Shown: positions 44,096-54,416 of the stretch, one piece after another
How the letters are laid out: the number at the start of each line of letters is the position of its first letter
Numbering within the stretch: position 1 is the first letter of the stretch
Assembly: GCA_014058105.1 (NCBI GenBank)
Contig: JACGCM010000510.1
Coordinates: 744,001-808,000 of the forward strand
Length of the DNA: 64,000 bases
Direction of reading: 5' to 3'
DNA from: Kingdonia uniflora
Lineage: Eukaryota; Streptophyta; Magnoliopsida; Ranunculales; Circaeasteraceae
Made by a program: the position numbers and the translations under genes
Notes under the pieces: generated by a model
Databases searched by the model: none
Told to the model about the DNA's origin: nothing
What the model saw: the letters and a program-made list of their open reading frames with translations, nothing else

Positions 44096-46413
44096 AGGGA
44101 GAAAGAGATTGCTCTGAAAAAAATAGTTCAGTTAGATAAAGAAGTTGATGCAAAGCAGAAATTTTGGCTAGAAATTCAGGGGTTAATGAATAAACTGAAG
44201 ATGATAAAGCCCATGGGAAGCGAAGATGATAAGGGACTAGAGCTAAAGATGATAGAGATGAATAGAGAATTGATAGAAAAAGAGGAAGAAATTAGTGATT
44301 GTCAATTAATGTATCAATCTCTTGTGATACAAAATCGGCAGATAAATGACGAGTTACATGAAGCTCGCAAAGAATTAATAAGTATGTATTTCGTCCCTTA
44401 GACATATATTTTAACGTACCTTGTAAATTCTGCCCTTATACTTTATTCAAGGGTTTGAGTTTAATTCTCTAGACAACAAAGTGACATACAAACAAATAAA
44501 CTATTAGAAATCTTATAAACCTGGTAAATAAGGTTTTCCTCTACCTAAGGTTTGTTTAGGGTGTGGAACTTGATATCCTAGATGATTGTGTTGTCCTATA
44601 CACTACAGGATTAGAGCTTGAGATATGTTTTCTTTTTATCATTCCATTTTATATCTTTTCTATTGCAACATGTTTTTAGTGTAGGGATTTACTGAGATGT
44701 CGGGTAGTCGTACATTGATTGGAATTAAAAAAATGGGAGAACTGGATCAAAAAACTTTTCAAAATGCATGCAAGGAGAAGTTCTTATCTGCAGATGCAGC
44801 ACAACTAGAATCTACTTTTCTGTGTTCTTTGTGGCAGGAATATGTACAAAAATCAGTTTGGCATCCAATCAAAGTGGTGTCTGAAGCCGGGAGGACATTA
44901 GTACAAGAAGGCAATATATACTTGTGTTACAGTGGAATGTAATGTATACTCGTAAGTCGAAAATTTTGGAAGTGTTTAATTTTAAAACCTAGTTTATGCC
45001 CGTTTCTGAATCATTGCTATTGAAAAGCCATTATGGGGTTTTACACTCTATTATCACCCGCATAATGAATTTTAGGCATTAGGTAAAAACATTAGTACTC
45101 CATTGTATGAGCTGATAAATTCAAAAGAATTATTACATACATAATAAAGATACTTGTATAAACATACCCTGAAAATCCCCAGCTCTCTGTGATGGAACTA
45201 CAACACCATTCAGTGCTACTGTTCCCACTGAATTATTTGGTTCGAGAATGGCATTTTCTCTCATAAAAAATCATTGTCACTGCATCTAAAGGAGGAACTA
45301 TAATAAATAATTTAAACATTTTAATTATTCTGTTGGTGCAGGCGATAATAGATGAAGAAGATGAGAAGCTGAAAAGTTTAAAGGATGAATATGGGATCGA
45401 GGTATACGAGTCTGTTACCAAAGCCGTAATGGAGTTGTATCAAAATAGTGCTAGTGGCGGGTTTCCAATGCCCGTGCTCTGGAACTTCAAAGAAGGGGAG
45501 AAAGGGCACATTAAAGGAGGGTATTAGTTTACATCCAGTGGCGGAGTCAGAATTATTGATTATGAGGGGCAGGAATTTTTTGGGGGTTTGGGGGCGGTGC
45601 CCCCAAAAAAAAAATTGGACAGAAAATTGACAGCAAACAGTTACAAAATGCATAAAACAGCTACAAAATGGATAGAAAACAGTTATAAAATGTATGCATT
45701 AATTCACTTGACTTAATGCGATCCTACATTAACGAAAGTATTGCTAAAAACTAATCCTACATTGAAACCCCCAATGCCTACCGCTAAAAAATCAGTTAAC
45801 ATCTCTCCATAGCAAACAATCCGATCTACCAAATGAAAATTCTGAATTCCATTGGCTATAAACAACTTTTCACATTCTCTAATAAATGTCCAAGTTGTCC
45901 AATTGCAACCATTTATACAAGTCCAAGAACTAAGGGGATTTTTTTAAATCACTAAAACTAAAAACTTAATCATTCACCAATCTACAAAAGAAAAATCAAA
46001 TCAATCAGATTTTAAGCCTTGATAGAATACCAAACAAAAAACATAAATGAGAGAGAGATCGTACCCAATGAATCAGAGAAACAAGCAGGGGCGGAGAAGT
46101 GAATCAGAGAGAGATCGTAATGGAGTCAAGAAACAATTGTAGAGATTTGTTAGAGCTGGAGAAGTGATAAATCTGAACCCCAAACAAACACTAATATAAA
46201 GTTGGAGAGAGAGCTCAAGTAGAATTTGAAAACCTAAATCGCAGGAGAGGAGAGGGAGAGCTGTAGTTTTTTTGTTTTTTTTACCTCTAACCTGCCTAAT
46301 TACCAAACTAACCTCATTTTTCTAAAAAATTGAGTGGGGGCAGCTGCCCCCTCCCCCACACTAGTCCTCATGTGGCTCCGCCCCTGGTTACATCCTTAAA
46401 CAAGTTAAGGTTT
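44096..46413 (+). pseudogene. IDN2/FDM-like copy 1, last three exons, broken
   Basis: Exons 44096-44381, 44685-44900 and 45342-45535 match exons 5-7 of the intact neighbour at 54417-58742. The first is coiled coil (REKEIALKKIVQLDKEVDAK). The others are the XH domain (IGIKKMGELDQKTFQNACKE, LWQEYVQKSVWHPIKVV, IIDEEDEKLKSLKDEYGIEV, YPVPELWNF-like FPMPVLWNF). Defects: a 2-bp deletion at the end of the first exon (ATTAATAAGTATG against ATTAATTCAAGTATG), a 1-bp insertion in a G run near 45497, and an 851-bp hAT element in the last exon, after which YILKQVKV and a stop follow at about 46388-46413. No zf-XS/XS exons lie within reach upstream. Confidence 0.9.
45536..46386. mobile_element. Non-autonomous hAT element
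   Basis: The left end CAGTGGCGGAGTCAG and the reverse complement of the right end, CAGGGGCGGAGCCAC, form a 15-bp terminal inverted repeat with three mismatches. The right flank GTTACATC (46387-46394) repeats the left flank TTTACATC (45528-45535; reading G-TTTACATC, the left copy has one extra T). That is the 8-bp target duplication of hAT elements. Length is 851 bp with no transposase frame; a short minus-strand frame at 46073-46306 is unrecognised. A subterminal palindrome GGGGCAGCTGCCCC lies at 46337-46350. It sits inside the last exon of IDN2-like copy 1. Confidence 0.9.
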
Positions 46414-46660
46414 AGCGGAAGATAACATGAAAGGAAGGTTAGGATTTTAATCATCAGATTTTACCTTCTATCTTCTCACAACTCTATAGTATTTGATTTG
46501 TAATGTTTTTGATGCAGATTGATGTCCTATTGTCCTCTGATGCGTATCACTCGTAGCAAAGTGAAGTTACTCATGCATTTTTGGGAGTTGTTGCTATCTA
46601 TCATTAGGGAGTATTGATTAGTAAAGACTGCGTACTTTAACCTGTTGAATATTATGTTTA
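46414..46660 (+). other. Former 3' UTR and flank of IDN2-like copy 1
   Basis: A non-coding stretch between the pseudogene stop and the Harbinger element. No polyadenylation signal stands out. The last three bases (TTA) are the left target duplication of the Harbinger element. Confidence 0.5.
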
Positions 46661-46772
46661 GAGCATCCACAGTAATAGAGTGGGTGGATTTGCCCAAAAC
46701 CAGGGTGAATCCAATCCACCTTAAAGAATTCCACAGCAGTTCAAAAATAAAACCAAGGTGAATTTGCCTAAC

Positions 46773-46943
46773 GCAGTTCAGAACCGTGCAGGAACACCAA
46801 CGGGCATGATCCAGCCACGTGTTTTAATCTTAGCCTTCTATCTCTCCATCGTACTTCTAAACCGTGCAGCACTTATAGCCAATAAGGAACTGCTACGTCA
46901 ATTTAAAAAAAAAAATTAGCCGCGCAGTTCAGAACCGCGCGGC
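46773..46943. repeat. Subterminal repeats, left end of Harbinger
   Basis: The motif CAGTTCAGAACCGTGCAGG (46774-46792) recurs as AACCGTGCAGCAC (about 46860-46872) and GCAGTTCAGAACCGCGCGGC (46924-46943). Relatives lie in the right end. Such subterminal clusters are typical transposase or Myb-protein binding sites in this superfamily; their use here is inference. Confidence 0.75.
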
Positions 46944-47087
46944 ATAACGCTGCAAATTTTAGGCATAAACTTGTTTTACCTTTCTCAAGTGTTATTTCAA
47001 GTATTACCCAAGGCATACCCAACCCTCTCCACAAGTTTCCCAACCTAACCTATTTCCTCCATCATCGACGCCGTTAATCGCTTAAAA

Positions 47088-49097
47088 ATGTTGGGAGAGT
47101 CTAGTTCACGATCGAGGTATAATTTTACCAAAACTAAACGCAACGTAAACACAGAAGTAAAACGAAGGGAGAACGCCGAAGTAACAAATATTTGGTCGTT
47201 ACAATTGACGTCGGACAACAATCCCTCCCTTACGCTCGAAGAGTTGAACCGAGTAGATATCATCCCAGACGGCTGGGTCCATATTTCTGCTGGATCGAAG
47301 GAAATGCCGGTAAGTTTTGTATAAATTTTAAGTATTATTAACGTATATTGCAATGTGTTCGATAAAATGCCTGAATGAAAGTCTAACGTGTTAATGTATT
47401 TTTCTTATCAGAACTGAGATAAAATACAGTGTAAGAGATCATTGGATAAGATACTGAAGTGGTACCAATGGATTGTCGTGTACCCGACGTTGAAGAAGTT
47501 GGTCGACGATATAAGTTTTGATGAGTTTTGCTCGATTAAGGTGGGAAACTCGGATAACCGTCTCATTCATGCTCTCGTGGAATGGTGGTGGCCTTCCACC
47601 CATACCTTTTACTTCCCTTGCGAGGAACTGGGTTACACACCGTTAGACTTCATCATGCTAACGGGCATATCTTTTGGGAAGGGCCACGAACTCCCATACG
47701 ACGAGAGGTACTCCAAGTTAGAGAAAGCAGAAAAGATGTTCCTGAGAATCACAAGCTCTGACATCAGGTACGCTAACATCGCTCTCGCCTATTTGAAAAA
47801 GTGGAAAGAACCTTTAAATCCACGTCTCAACAATTACGACCCACAAATAGATATCGTGTATGCGGGGGCATTTATTGGTTATATGATGGGTAATCTCTTC
47901 TTCTCAAATGGTTGCACATCTCTTCAGGCGGGTTATCTTATAGCCTTGACAGACTATGATATTATTGGTGCGTCACTTTTTGACTGGGGTACGCCGATTA
48001 TGGCGACTTTGTATCGAGGGCTTGATGAAGTCTCAGTTCTGAGGGACGGGAAGGTGAAGAAATTGATCACCGGATTCTATGCGATGTTGGAGTTCTGGTT
48101 CTTCGAATACTGTCGGGTTGGAATGTATCTAGTGAAGGTACAAAACTTTAACCATATTTATCCTCGTATGGGTGCGTGGAGAGATGAAAGGGCAAGTACG
48201 GGGTATGAAATCCATCATTCTTTTGTTGTGATCAGAGATATGATAGAATGGAAGGACAAAACCAACATAGATTGGCAACCATGGCACAGGTCTAGATAAT
48301 TAATCTGTCCAGAGGTAAGAGTTGCTTCAGTACTGAGCTTCTAGAGGGTTTTATTGATGTCAGTCCCATACGGGCACGGTACGCTTTGATATTTAGGAGA
48401 CCGGTATATGCGTTAGATGACCGGGCATGATATTGTGCCCTATGACCCCCCTCAAAAGATTATAGAATTCCCAAGGTACGATCGAGAGTTATATCAGAGT
48501 CTAAAAGATGTGGACTTCTACGATGGTCACAATTATCTTGTTTTAAACGTAGATTACATGACATATTGGCGTGCCGTTCATCCAAATCCCAAGAACGGTT
48601 GCAGTTTAGTAAAGAGAGCGAGAAATATTTGGATCGTCGGGCATGATCTAGTGAGGCCCGATGTATACTTGTCACCTACGTTGAGTTTAGCTACGTCTTC
48701 ACAGGTATAAAACTATGGTGTTCAGGCGACCGGTGATCCACATGATATGAGATGATTCATGAATGTAGCGAGAACGAACGATCAACGTAGACGGATACCG
48801 ATCCCGGTGATGCAGGTACCATACCCGTGTCCACCTACATATAGTATGGATGAGTTGTGGCATCAATCCCAAGGAATGCGGTATGCGGCATATGAAGTCT
48901 CGAGGTAACTAGTTGACAGCAATACTGAGTTGATGAGGGAGCTGAGCTGGGCATACGAGGTCATCTGAGAGACGTCCGAGAGACTTGCTGAGATGTTCAT
49001 TTCCTACCAGACAGAGCTGGTTATGCAATGTACCTATGACGAGAGTCTCGCACGTAGCAGACGCACCCGCCAAACAAAGAGAGGTCGTCCCAGTTAG
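47088..49097 (+). CDS. Plant mobile domain (PMD) gene carried by Harbinger
   Basis: Exon 1 (47088-47309) begins MLGESSSRSRYNFTKTKRN and ends at a GTAAGT donor; an acceptor ACAG gives exon 2 from 47430 in the same phase. The protein then reads WIVVYPTLKKLVDDISFDEF, ALVEWWWPSTHTFYFPCEEL, PLDFIMLTGISFGKGHELPY, LISGFYAMLEFW-like LITGFYAMLEFWFFEYCRVG. That is the PMD fold of MAIN/MAIL1 and related transposon proteins (W.PETHTFHLPCGE and L.DV..L.GL.). Exon 2 is open for 285 codons to 48299. Beyond it the frame is broken by stops, though PQKIIEFPRYDRELYQSLKD and a basic end (RTRQTKRGRPS, 49065-49097) suggest a longer original. MAIN/MAIL proteins act in nuclear silencing; the role of this copy is unknown. 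Confidence 0.8.
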
Positions 49098-49492
49098 GTT
49101 ATGTTTTATTTAGAACTTTGATTTATGTTTTATTTAAAGTATGTTGAGTATTAATATTGTTTAAACTATGTTTGATTTAAACTATGTTTGATTTAAACTA
49201 TGTTTTATTTAAAATATGTTGAGTATTAATCTTGTTTTTGTAAAGATTTTTTTTTGGAAACTTATTGTCCAAGTTACTCAACGGCCATATTAACGGTTAG
49301 TTTTTTTTTAAGAAACTTATTGTCCAAGTTACTCAACGGCCATATTAACGGCTAGTTTTTGTTTTTGACACTTGTTAACGGCCATATTAACGGCTAGTTT
49401 TTTTCAACTATAAATGTCATCCATCTCCTACACTTTCTTCCTTTCTAATCTTCTACACTCTCCTCCCTCCTTACCTTACAAACATAGACACT
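49098..49492 (+). promoter_or_regulatory. Promoter region of the Harbinger Myb-like ORF, with tandem repeats
   Basis: Contains an 18-bp repeat of GTTTGATTTAAACTAT (about 49145-49220) and a 55-bp tandem repeat starting at 49261, 49316 and a partial near 49371. The core of the latter is AACGGCCATATTAACGGCTA. A TATA box TATAAAT lies at 49409-49415, 78 bp before the ATG at 49493. A related AACGGC..TAACGGCTAG block precedes the transposase gene in mirror orientation. Confidence 0.6.
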
Positions 49493-51093
49493 ATGTCTTC
49501 CTCAAGCTCCCAATCTAATTCTCAAAACTACTCTAAATCCTCAAATATAAACCAACAAGAAAACGTATTTCCTACTCAATTTGGAATGAGTGATCCGTCG
49601 CAAATGCCTAACACTTCCCAAGATCTAAGATATGTTTGCCAACTATTCCCGGTACCCGACAATCAATTTTAATTTCAAACCCATGGATATTACCCACATT
49701 TCCTAAACCAAGGATATTACCCTCAATTTAATGGGTATACGGTCTCATACCTTCAACCGGGGAATCCATATTATTCATCTCAAACCAGTTTCGCTGGTGG
49801 AAGTTCGAGTAGCAAGTTGATGCAAGGTACATGGGGTTTAAATAATTTAAATCTTAATACATCGCCGGTTGGATCTCCGGTTGTCTCTTCGGTCATCACC
49901 AAGGAACTCAATTCGATTCTCACGAGAAGTAATATATGCAGGAAGGCAAAGTCTACAAGAAAGACGGCATCGACACCTATTATAGTTGAGGATGTAGGTG
50001 AGGCTGAGGAACTCAATCTGGTTCTCACGAGAAGTAATACGCGTGGGAAGACAAAGTCTAAAAGAAAGATAACATCGACACCTATTGTAGTTAAGGATGA
50101 AGTTGATGACGACAAAGAAATATATAAGAACTCAAAAAATTGGCCGTCCGATGACTTTGTGAATCTTGCACGCGCTTGGTCCCAAGTGTCTAAAAATCTC
50201 GCTATGACGAATAACCAAAAAGCCGCTACATTTTGGTTCAAGGTGCGTGATCAATTCAACTCCTTTCATGTTGACCAATCGATATGACGATCGTACAACG
50301 GTGTCAATTGTCCGTATAAGGGGCGGCTCAATAAGAAATGTTCGATTTTTACAGGCATCATTCAAGACCTTGAGAGCTGACATTTTACCGGTATTGGAAT
50401 GGCTGACTTCGTAAGTATTTTATTTATTTTTCTCATTTCATTAATGTTCAAAGGTGAATTATACTCTAAAGAATTTTCTAACTTGATTTCTAGGAACGTA
50501 TGGCATACGATACATTCGCACAACTACAACACAAACCATTTACACTTGGGGAAACGTACAAAGTTTTGGAAACTTGCCCAAAATGGTCACAAATTCATCA
50601 CATCGGGCAATCTGACCGCAACGTCGCTAGAAAGTCAAATTTTAACGATAGCCCGGGTAACTCCACCAATACCGATCCTGAAACACCTACATCTGACACT
50701 CTAAATATCATAATTTTTGATGATTCTATCGACGTGGATGTAGCACTATATTCTTGTGGGGATGTACGACCGAATGGCCAAAAAAAATATATGGCAAAAG
50801 AAGCGGCAAAGTCAGGTATAGGTTATTGGGGGAAGAAGATGCTTGAGACAACGACCAACATGATGAAGGCATGGAATGAGAGAGACGAGCAAAAGAAAGA
50901 GGAAAAGGAAACTAGAGCTAGATCACGAGAGGAACTAAAGTTGGCTAGAGAGGCTGAGATTCAAAGGAGACGTGAAGCGGAGCTAACTCGAAAAAAAGTT
51001 GTCGAAGATGCGCATATGGCAAAGGTGATAACAACGGACCCAAGTAACCTACGTACTACCGGCACAAAGGCGTTGGATGAAGAAGCAAATTAA
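49493..51093 (+). pseudogene. Harbinger Myb/SANT-like ORF (ORF1)
   Basis: Starts MSSSSSQSNSQNYSK (Ser/Gln/Asn-rich), with one TAA near 49670, then the SANT-like block NWPSDDFVNLARAWSQVSKN and KAATFWFKVRDQFNSF. A stop near 50287 lies before the next conserved piece. An 83-bp intron (50411-50493) follows, then MAYDTFAQLQHKPFTLGETY with VLETCPKWSQI, RPNGQKKYMAKEAAKSG and a long charged helix of Glu/Arg/Lys (50870-51030). This is the GT/NAM-associated layout of plant Harbinger accessory proteins, which bind DNA and help bring transposase to the nucleus. Three lesions make it a likely pseudogene. Confidence 0.85.
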
Positions 51094-51509
51094 AAAATAT
51101 TTGAAGAAGCAGTGTCCAAGTGATAACGACCTTTCAAGTGATGAAGATTAATGTAATCCTTAGCGTTAATAGTAGTTCTTAAGTTATATGTAATTGTTAT
51201 TAATCTAATTCGCATTTGAACCTTCTGGATGTACTCTGCCATAATGTACTCTGCTTCTTACTTCTTTCTTACAGGACCTGAGATTTTCTTCTTCTCTTTA
51301 TCTCTACCAAATCAATAAAATAGAAGAAATTGGTACAAAATCAAAAGGAAGAAGCAGTAAACCAAGTTTTTTTAAAGTGTTACAATGATGAAGACTTAGA
51401 AACAAAATACATAACAACTTCAACATAAAACTCAATGGAAACAAAATACATTACTTTAGAAAATAAAAAAACAATGATGAAGACTACATTACTCTGCCCC
51501 TTTTCGATT
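51094..51509. other. Spacer between convergent Harbinger genes
   Basis: A non-coding AT-rich segment between the 3' ends of ORF1 and the transposase gene. It contains a small duplication: CCTTCTGGATGTACTCTGCC occurs near 51221 and again near 51572, inside the transposase tail. AATAAA at about 51313-51318 could serve ORF1. Confidence 0.55.
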
Positions 51510-52867
51510 CTACAAATGCGTGACAAGTTCATCTCGTAATTGGAAATGGGCACCTTCATTTCTAATTTCATGAACCTTCTGGATGTACTCTGCCATAGTG
51601 TTGATATGGTGTCTTAGATTTTAGTCATTCATCCAAGTATTCACGGATTTTCTAAACTCGGGATCAATGTCCATTTGTCAGATGTAAGTATGACGTTCAT
51701 CTTCGACGATCATATTGTGCAGGATTATACATGCGTACATAACATTTCCTAGATCACTAGGTTTCCAAAATCGCGCACCGTGTGCCAATATTTGAAACCT
51801 AGCTTGTAATACCCCAAAAGCACGCTCTACGTCTTTCCGGCATGCTTCTTGTATCTTTAAAAAATGTCTTTCGGCATCGTTGGACGGATTTCTTATGGTT
51901 TGAACAAGTGTTTACCATTTTGGATAGACTTCATCCGCTAAGTAATAACCCATAGTGTGCGGTACCGTCTCTATATTATAATTATATGGCGCGCAACTCC
52001 ATTAGACAAGTTGTTGAAAAACCACCATTGATGCAAGACGTTCACGTCGTTGTTAGAACTGGGCACCCCAAAGAATGTGTGTCATATCCAAAGATCTTAC
52101 GATGCATCCACTTCTAAAATCATCGTCGAGATTTCCTTATACCTGGTATATTGTCCTGCCCACCCGGTAGGACAATTCTTTCATTTCCAATGCATACAAT
52201 CTAAACTACCTAACATCCCCGGGAAGCCTCGCGGTCCATTCACTTCTAACAAGTGTAATGTATCGTCTTCATTGGGAGATCTAAGGTATTGAACTTTGAA
52301 TTGTGTTATAATAGTTTTACAAAATTCTTTCAAGCACAAAATACTTGTAGACTCTCCAATCCGAAGGTATTCTTCTTGGGCGTCTGCGCTCGTACCGTAA
52401 CATAACATGCGAAGTGCGCACGTTATCTTTTGGTGTGAGGATAAGCCCATCGTCTTAGCGGCATTTTCTCTTTGAATAAAATAGGGGTTCGAAGAAAGTA
52501 TTTGATCATACATACGTTGATACATACCTTCGCTCATACGGAATCGACGACGAATTGGGATATTTTTGAATCTTGGGTTGTCACCGAAGTAATCCCGATT
52601 AAGGTTAAACTCCCCCAATTTATGATCACGGGTTTTCCGCTTGTCAATCATTCCCCTTTTACTACATCCCCGCCTCCGTGATGATATCGCCTCTTACTAT
52701 TTTTCTTCTGCTTCTCCTATCTCAATTATAATCTTGTTATACTCGTGCATCATCTCAATTTGACGTCGGAAGAGCTCTTCGCTTTCGGACGATGATGAAG
52801 ACGATGACTCCAAAGATGAGAGTGATGGGTTAGACATTAGTAGGTCAACCTGGATTTTGTCAAACAT
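51510..52867 (-). pseudogene. Harbinger DDE transposase
   Basis: The start is MFDKIQVDLLMSNPSLSS (ATG at 52865-52867), then a Ser/Glu-rich stretch. After a frameshift near 52690 comes NRDYFGDNPRFKNIPIRRRF, MYDQILSSNPYFIQRENAAK, LSSHQKITCALRMLCYGTSA, and GMLGSLDCMHWK with the first Asp. A stop follows (52180), then the second Asp block (DLWI.HTFFGVPSSNNDVNV), YYLADEVYPKW (third acid region), RKDVERAFGVLQARF and NVMYACIILHNMIVEDE. All DDE regions can be read with about six stops or frame changes. It is decayed but nearly full length. Confidence 0.9.
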
Positions 52868-53030
52868 GATTCGGCGAAAATGATAACAAAGGAAGAAAGT
52901 TGAGTTTTGGGATAAAAGATGAATGAGTTGATTGTAGAAGATTAAGAGAGTAGAAGATGAATGGGTTTTATAGATAGAGAACAAACTAGCCGTTTATAGC
53001 CGTTGAGCATCTTGTTGTCCAAGTTTGATC
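52868..53030 (-). promoter_or_regulatory. Promoter region of the Harbinger transposase
   Basis: On the minus strand the order is CTCAACGGC, TATAAACGGCTAGTT, then TATAAAA (52966-52972), then a CT-rich leader and the ATG at 52867. The AACGGC...ACGGCTAGTT block and TATA spacing parallel those upstream of ORF1 at 49320-49415. The two genes therefore appear to share a promoter module. Confidence 0.55.
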
Positions 53031-53128
53031 AGCGAAAAACCAAGAAATACAGGGGAACCAGTGCACTTATTTCATGCAAGATTGCGCGTCAATAACTAGC
53101 CGTTTGCTTTGGTTTAAATCTAAGCCGT

Positions 53129-53265
53129 CCACGTGTTTTAATCTAAGCCGTTGTATATACGCGCAATTCAGAACTGTGCTGCATGGAAGTCACTGGAAAC
53201 TTGACAAGTGCCAACATCTTATTGACTCATAGGCTACGCGCGGTTCGGAAGGGCGCGGCATTAAT
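53129..53265. repeat. Subterminal repeats, right end of Harbinger
   Basis: CCACGTGTTTTAATCTAAGCC (53129-53149) matches CCACGTGTTTTAATCTTAGCC (46815-46835) in the same orientation. GCAATTCAGAACTGTGCTGC (53163-53182) and GCGCGGTTCGGAAGGGCGCGG (53238-53258) match the left-end CAGTTCAGAACCGYGCRG motif. The CACGTG core is a G-box. Direct rather than inverted orientation of the first pair is unusual for subterminal sites. Confidence 0.75.
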
Positions 53266-53422
53266 CCACCAAAAATCCATCCTGAGGGTAGATTCTCCAC
53301 CCTCAGGGAGGAAAATACTTTGCCACGTGGATTTGCGACCTAGCTGTTGGAAGGTGAAGAGGGTGGATTTGAAAATCCACCTTGCCACGTCAGGGTGTAC
53401 CTAGCTTTTGTGGATGCTCTTA

Positions 53423-54416
53423 TGTCGTTTGTAAAGCCATATGTTACCCTTTTATTATAGACCTGTCGTGTTTTCGAATTATATCATTTGCCTAGAGTAA
53501 AGGGGTTTTGATACTATTTTTATTATGTCTCTAGACTAAGAGCGATTTTATCAGTAATGTTGAAGGATTTTTCTGTTCAAAATATTACCATGGTCAAAGC
53601 TCAGTCTTGCCGGATTTATTTTTTTCAGATTATATCATCATTTGGAAAATAAAATAAAAAGACATGTAAGTAAGTGCGTCTTGGCCAAGATCTGCTCTAT
53701 TTGGAACTCCTTTCTGAACCACTGTAAACTGAAACATCACTACGTGCTCTTTTTAGATGCCTGGAATTTTTAGTAGACATGGTAGTCCGATTATTAGAAC
53801 TCAATGTAGACATGGCTCTGTACATAGAAACTGATATAACTTAAAATGTTCAAGGGTTACATCTATTCATTATTGAATAGTTGTTTCTGCATTCGTTTAG
53901 ACATGGTAGTCTGATTATTATGGTCCAGGTACTTTATTTTTTTTATCAGTCAAGAGGTTAGTGTTCAGTAAGTTGTTTTATTTTTGGCAGGATCTATTAG
54001 TTTACCTATTCGTAAAATTAGCATTGGAAGACCTATCATAAAATGAAAATGGGCACCCATGGAGATGTCATGTATGATGTATCATGAAACAAAACTTTGG
54101 GCCAAAATCACCTACTGTGTTAGAAGTTTTGTGTCTTCAACCGTGCATCCTATTTTACATGAGCCCGTTATGCCGGTGCCTCGACTATATGAAGTAATCA
54201 AACGCACCAAATGTTAAGACTCTAATCCAGAAATATCCTAAAAGTTTCATGATATGTGCATGAAAGGTTTTGCTATTTTTCTTGGAGTTGAAGACAGTAT
54301 AAAACCGTTTGGATAAAAAAATAAAATATAAAAATTGAAATACGGAGAGGAAGAAAAACAACAAGTGTGCCAAAAACTCGCCACTGTAGATCTTTTTCTC
54401 TGAGAACAAAACAGCC
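53423..54416. other. Intergenic region and promoter of IDN2-like copy 2
   Basis: No ORF of note. GTAGACATGGTAGTC and variants occur near 53772, 53808 and 53898. A TATA box candidate TATAAAA lies at 54298-54304, 113 bp before the start codon at 54417, a fitting distance for a short leader. Nothing else recognisable. Confidence 0.5.
54298..54304 (+). promoter_or_regulatory. Candidate TATA box of IDN2-like copy 2
   Basis: TATAAAA lies 113 bp before the first ATG. It is the best match to a plant TATA box in the preceding 300 bp; a second AT-rich candidate (AAAATATAAAAATT) lies near 54325. The choice is inference. Confidence 0.35.

Larger units (their letters stand above)
46661..53419. mobile_element. 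PIF/Harbinger transposon with three genes
   Basis: The 11-bp terminal inverted repeat GAGCATCCACA is exact at both ends and extends imperfectly (GGTGGATTT blocks). It is flanked by TTA on both sides (46658-46660 and 53420-53422), the 3-bp target duplication of this superfamily. The 6759-bp interior holds a PMD-domain gene (47088-49097, plus), a Myb/SANT-like ORF (49493-51093, plus) and a DDE transposase (51510-52867, minus). The last two are the standard Harbinger pair; the PMD gene is extra. Subterminal repeats occur near both ends. Each gene has at least one stop or frame break, so the copy is probably inactive. Confidence 0.95.

Noticed and set aside
49780..50241. 153-codon minus-strand ORF rich in Leu/Ser/Val
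   Set aside because: It is antisense to the Harbinger Myb-like ORF, whose motifs are clear on the plus strand.
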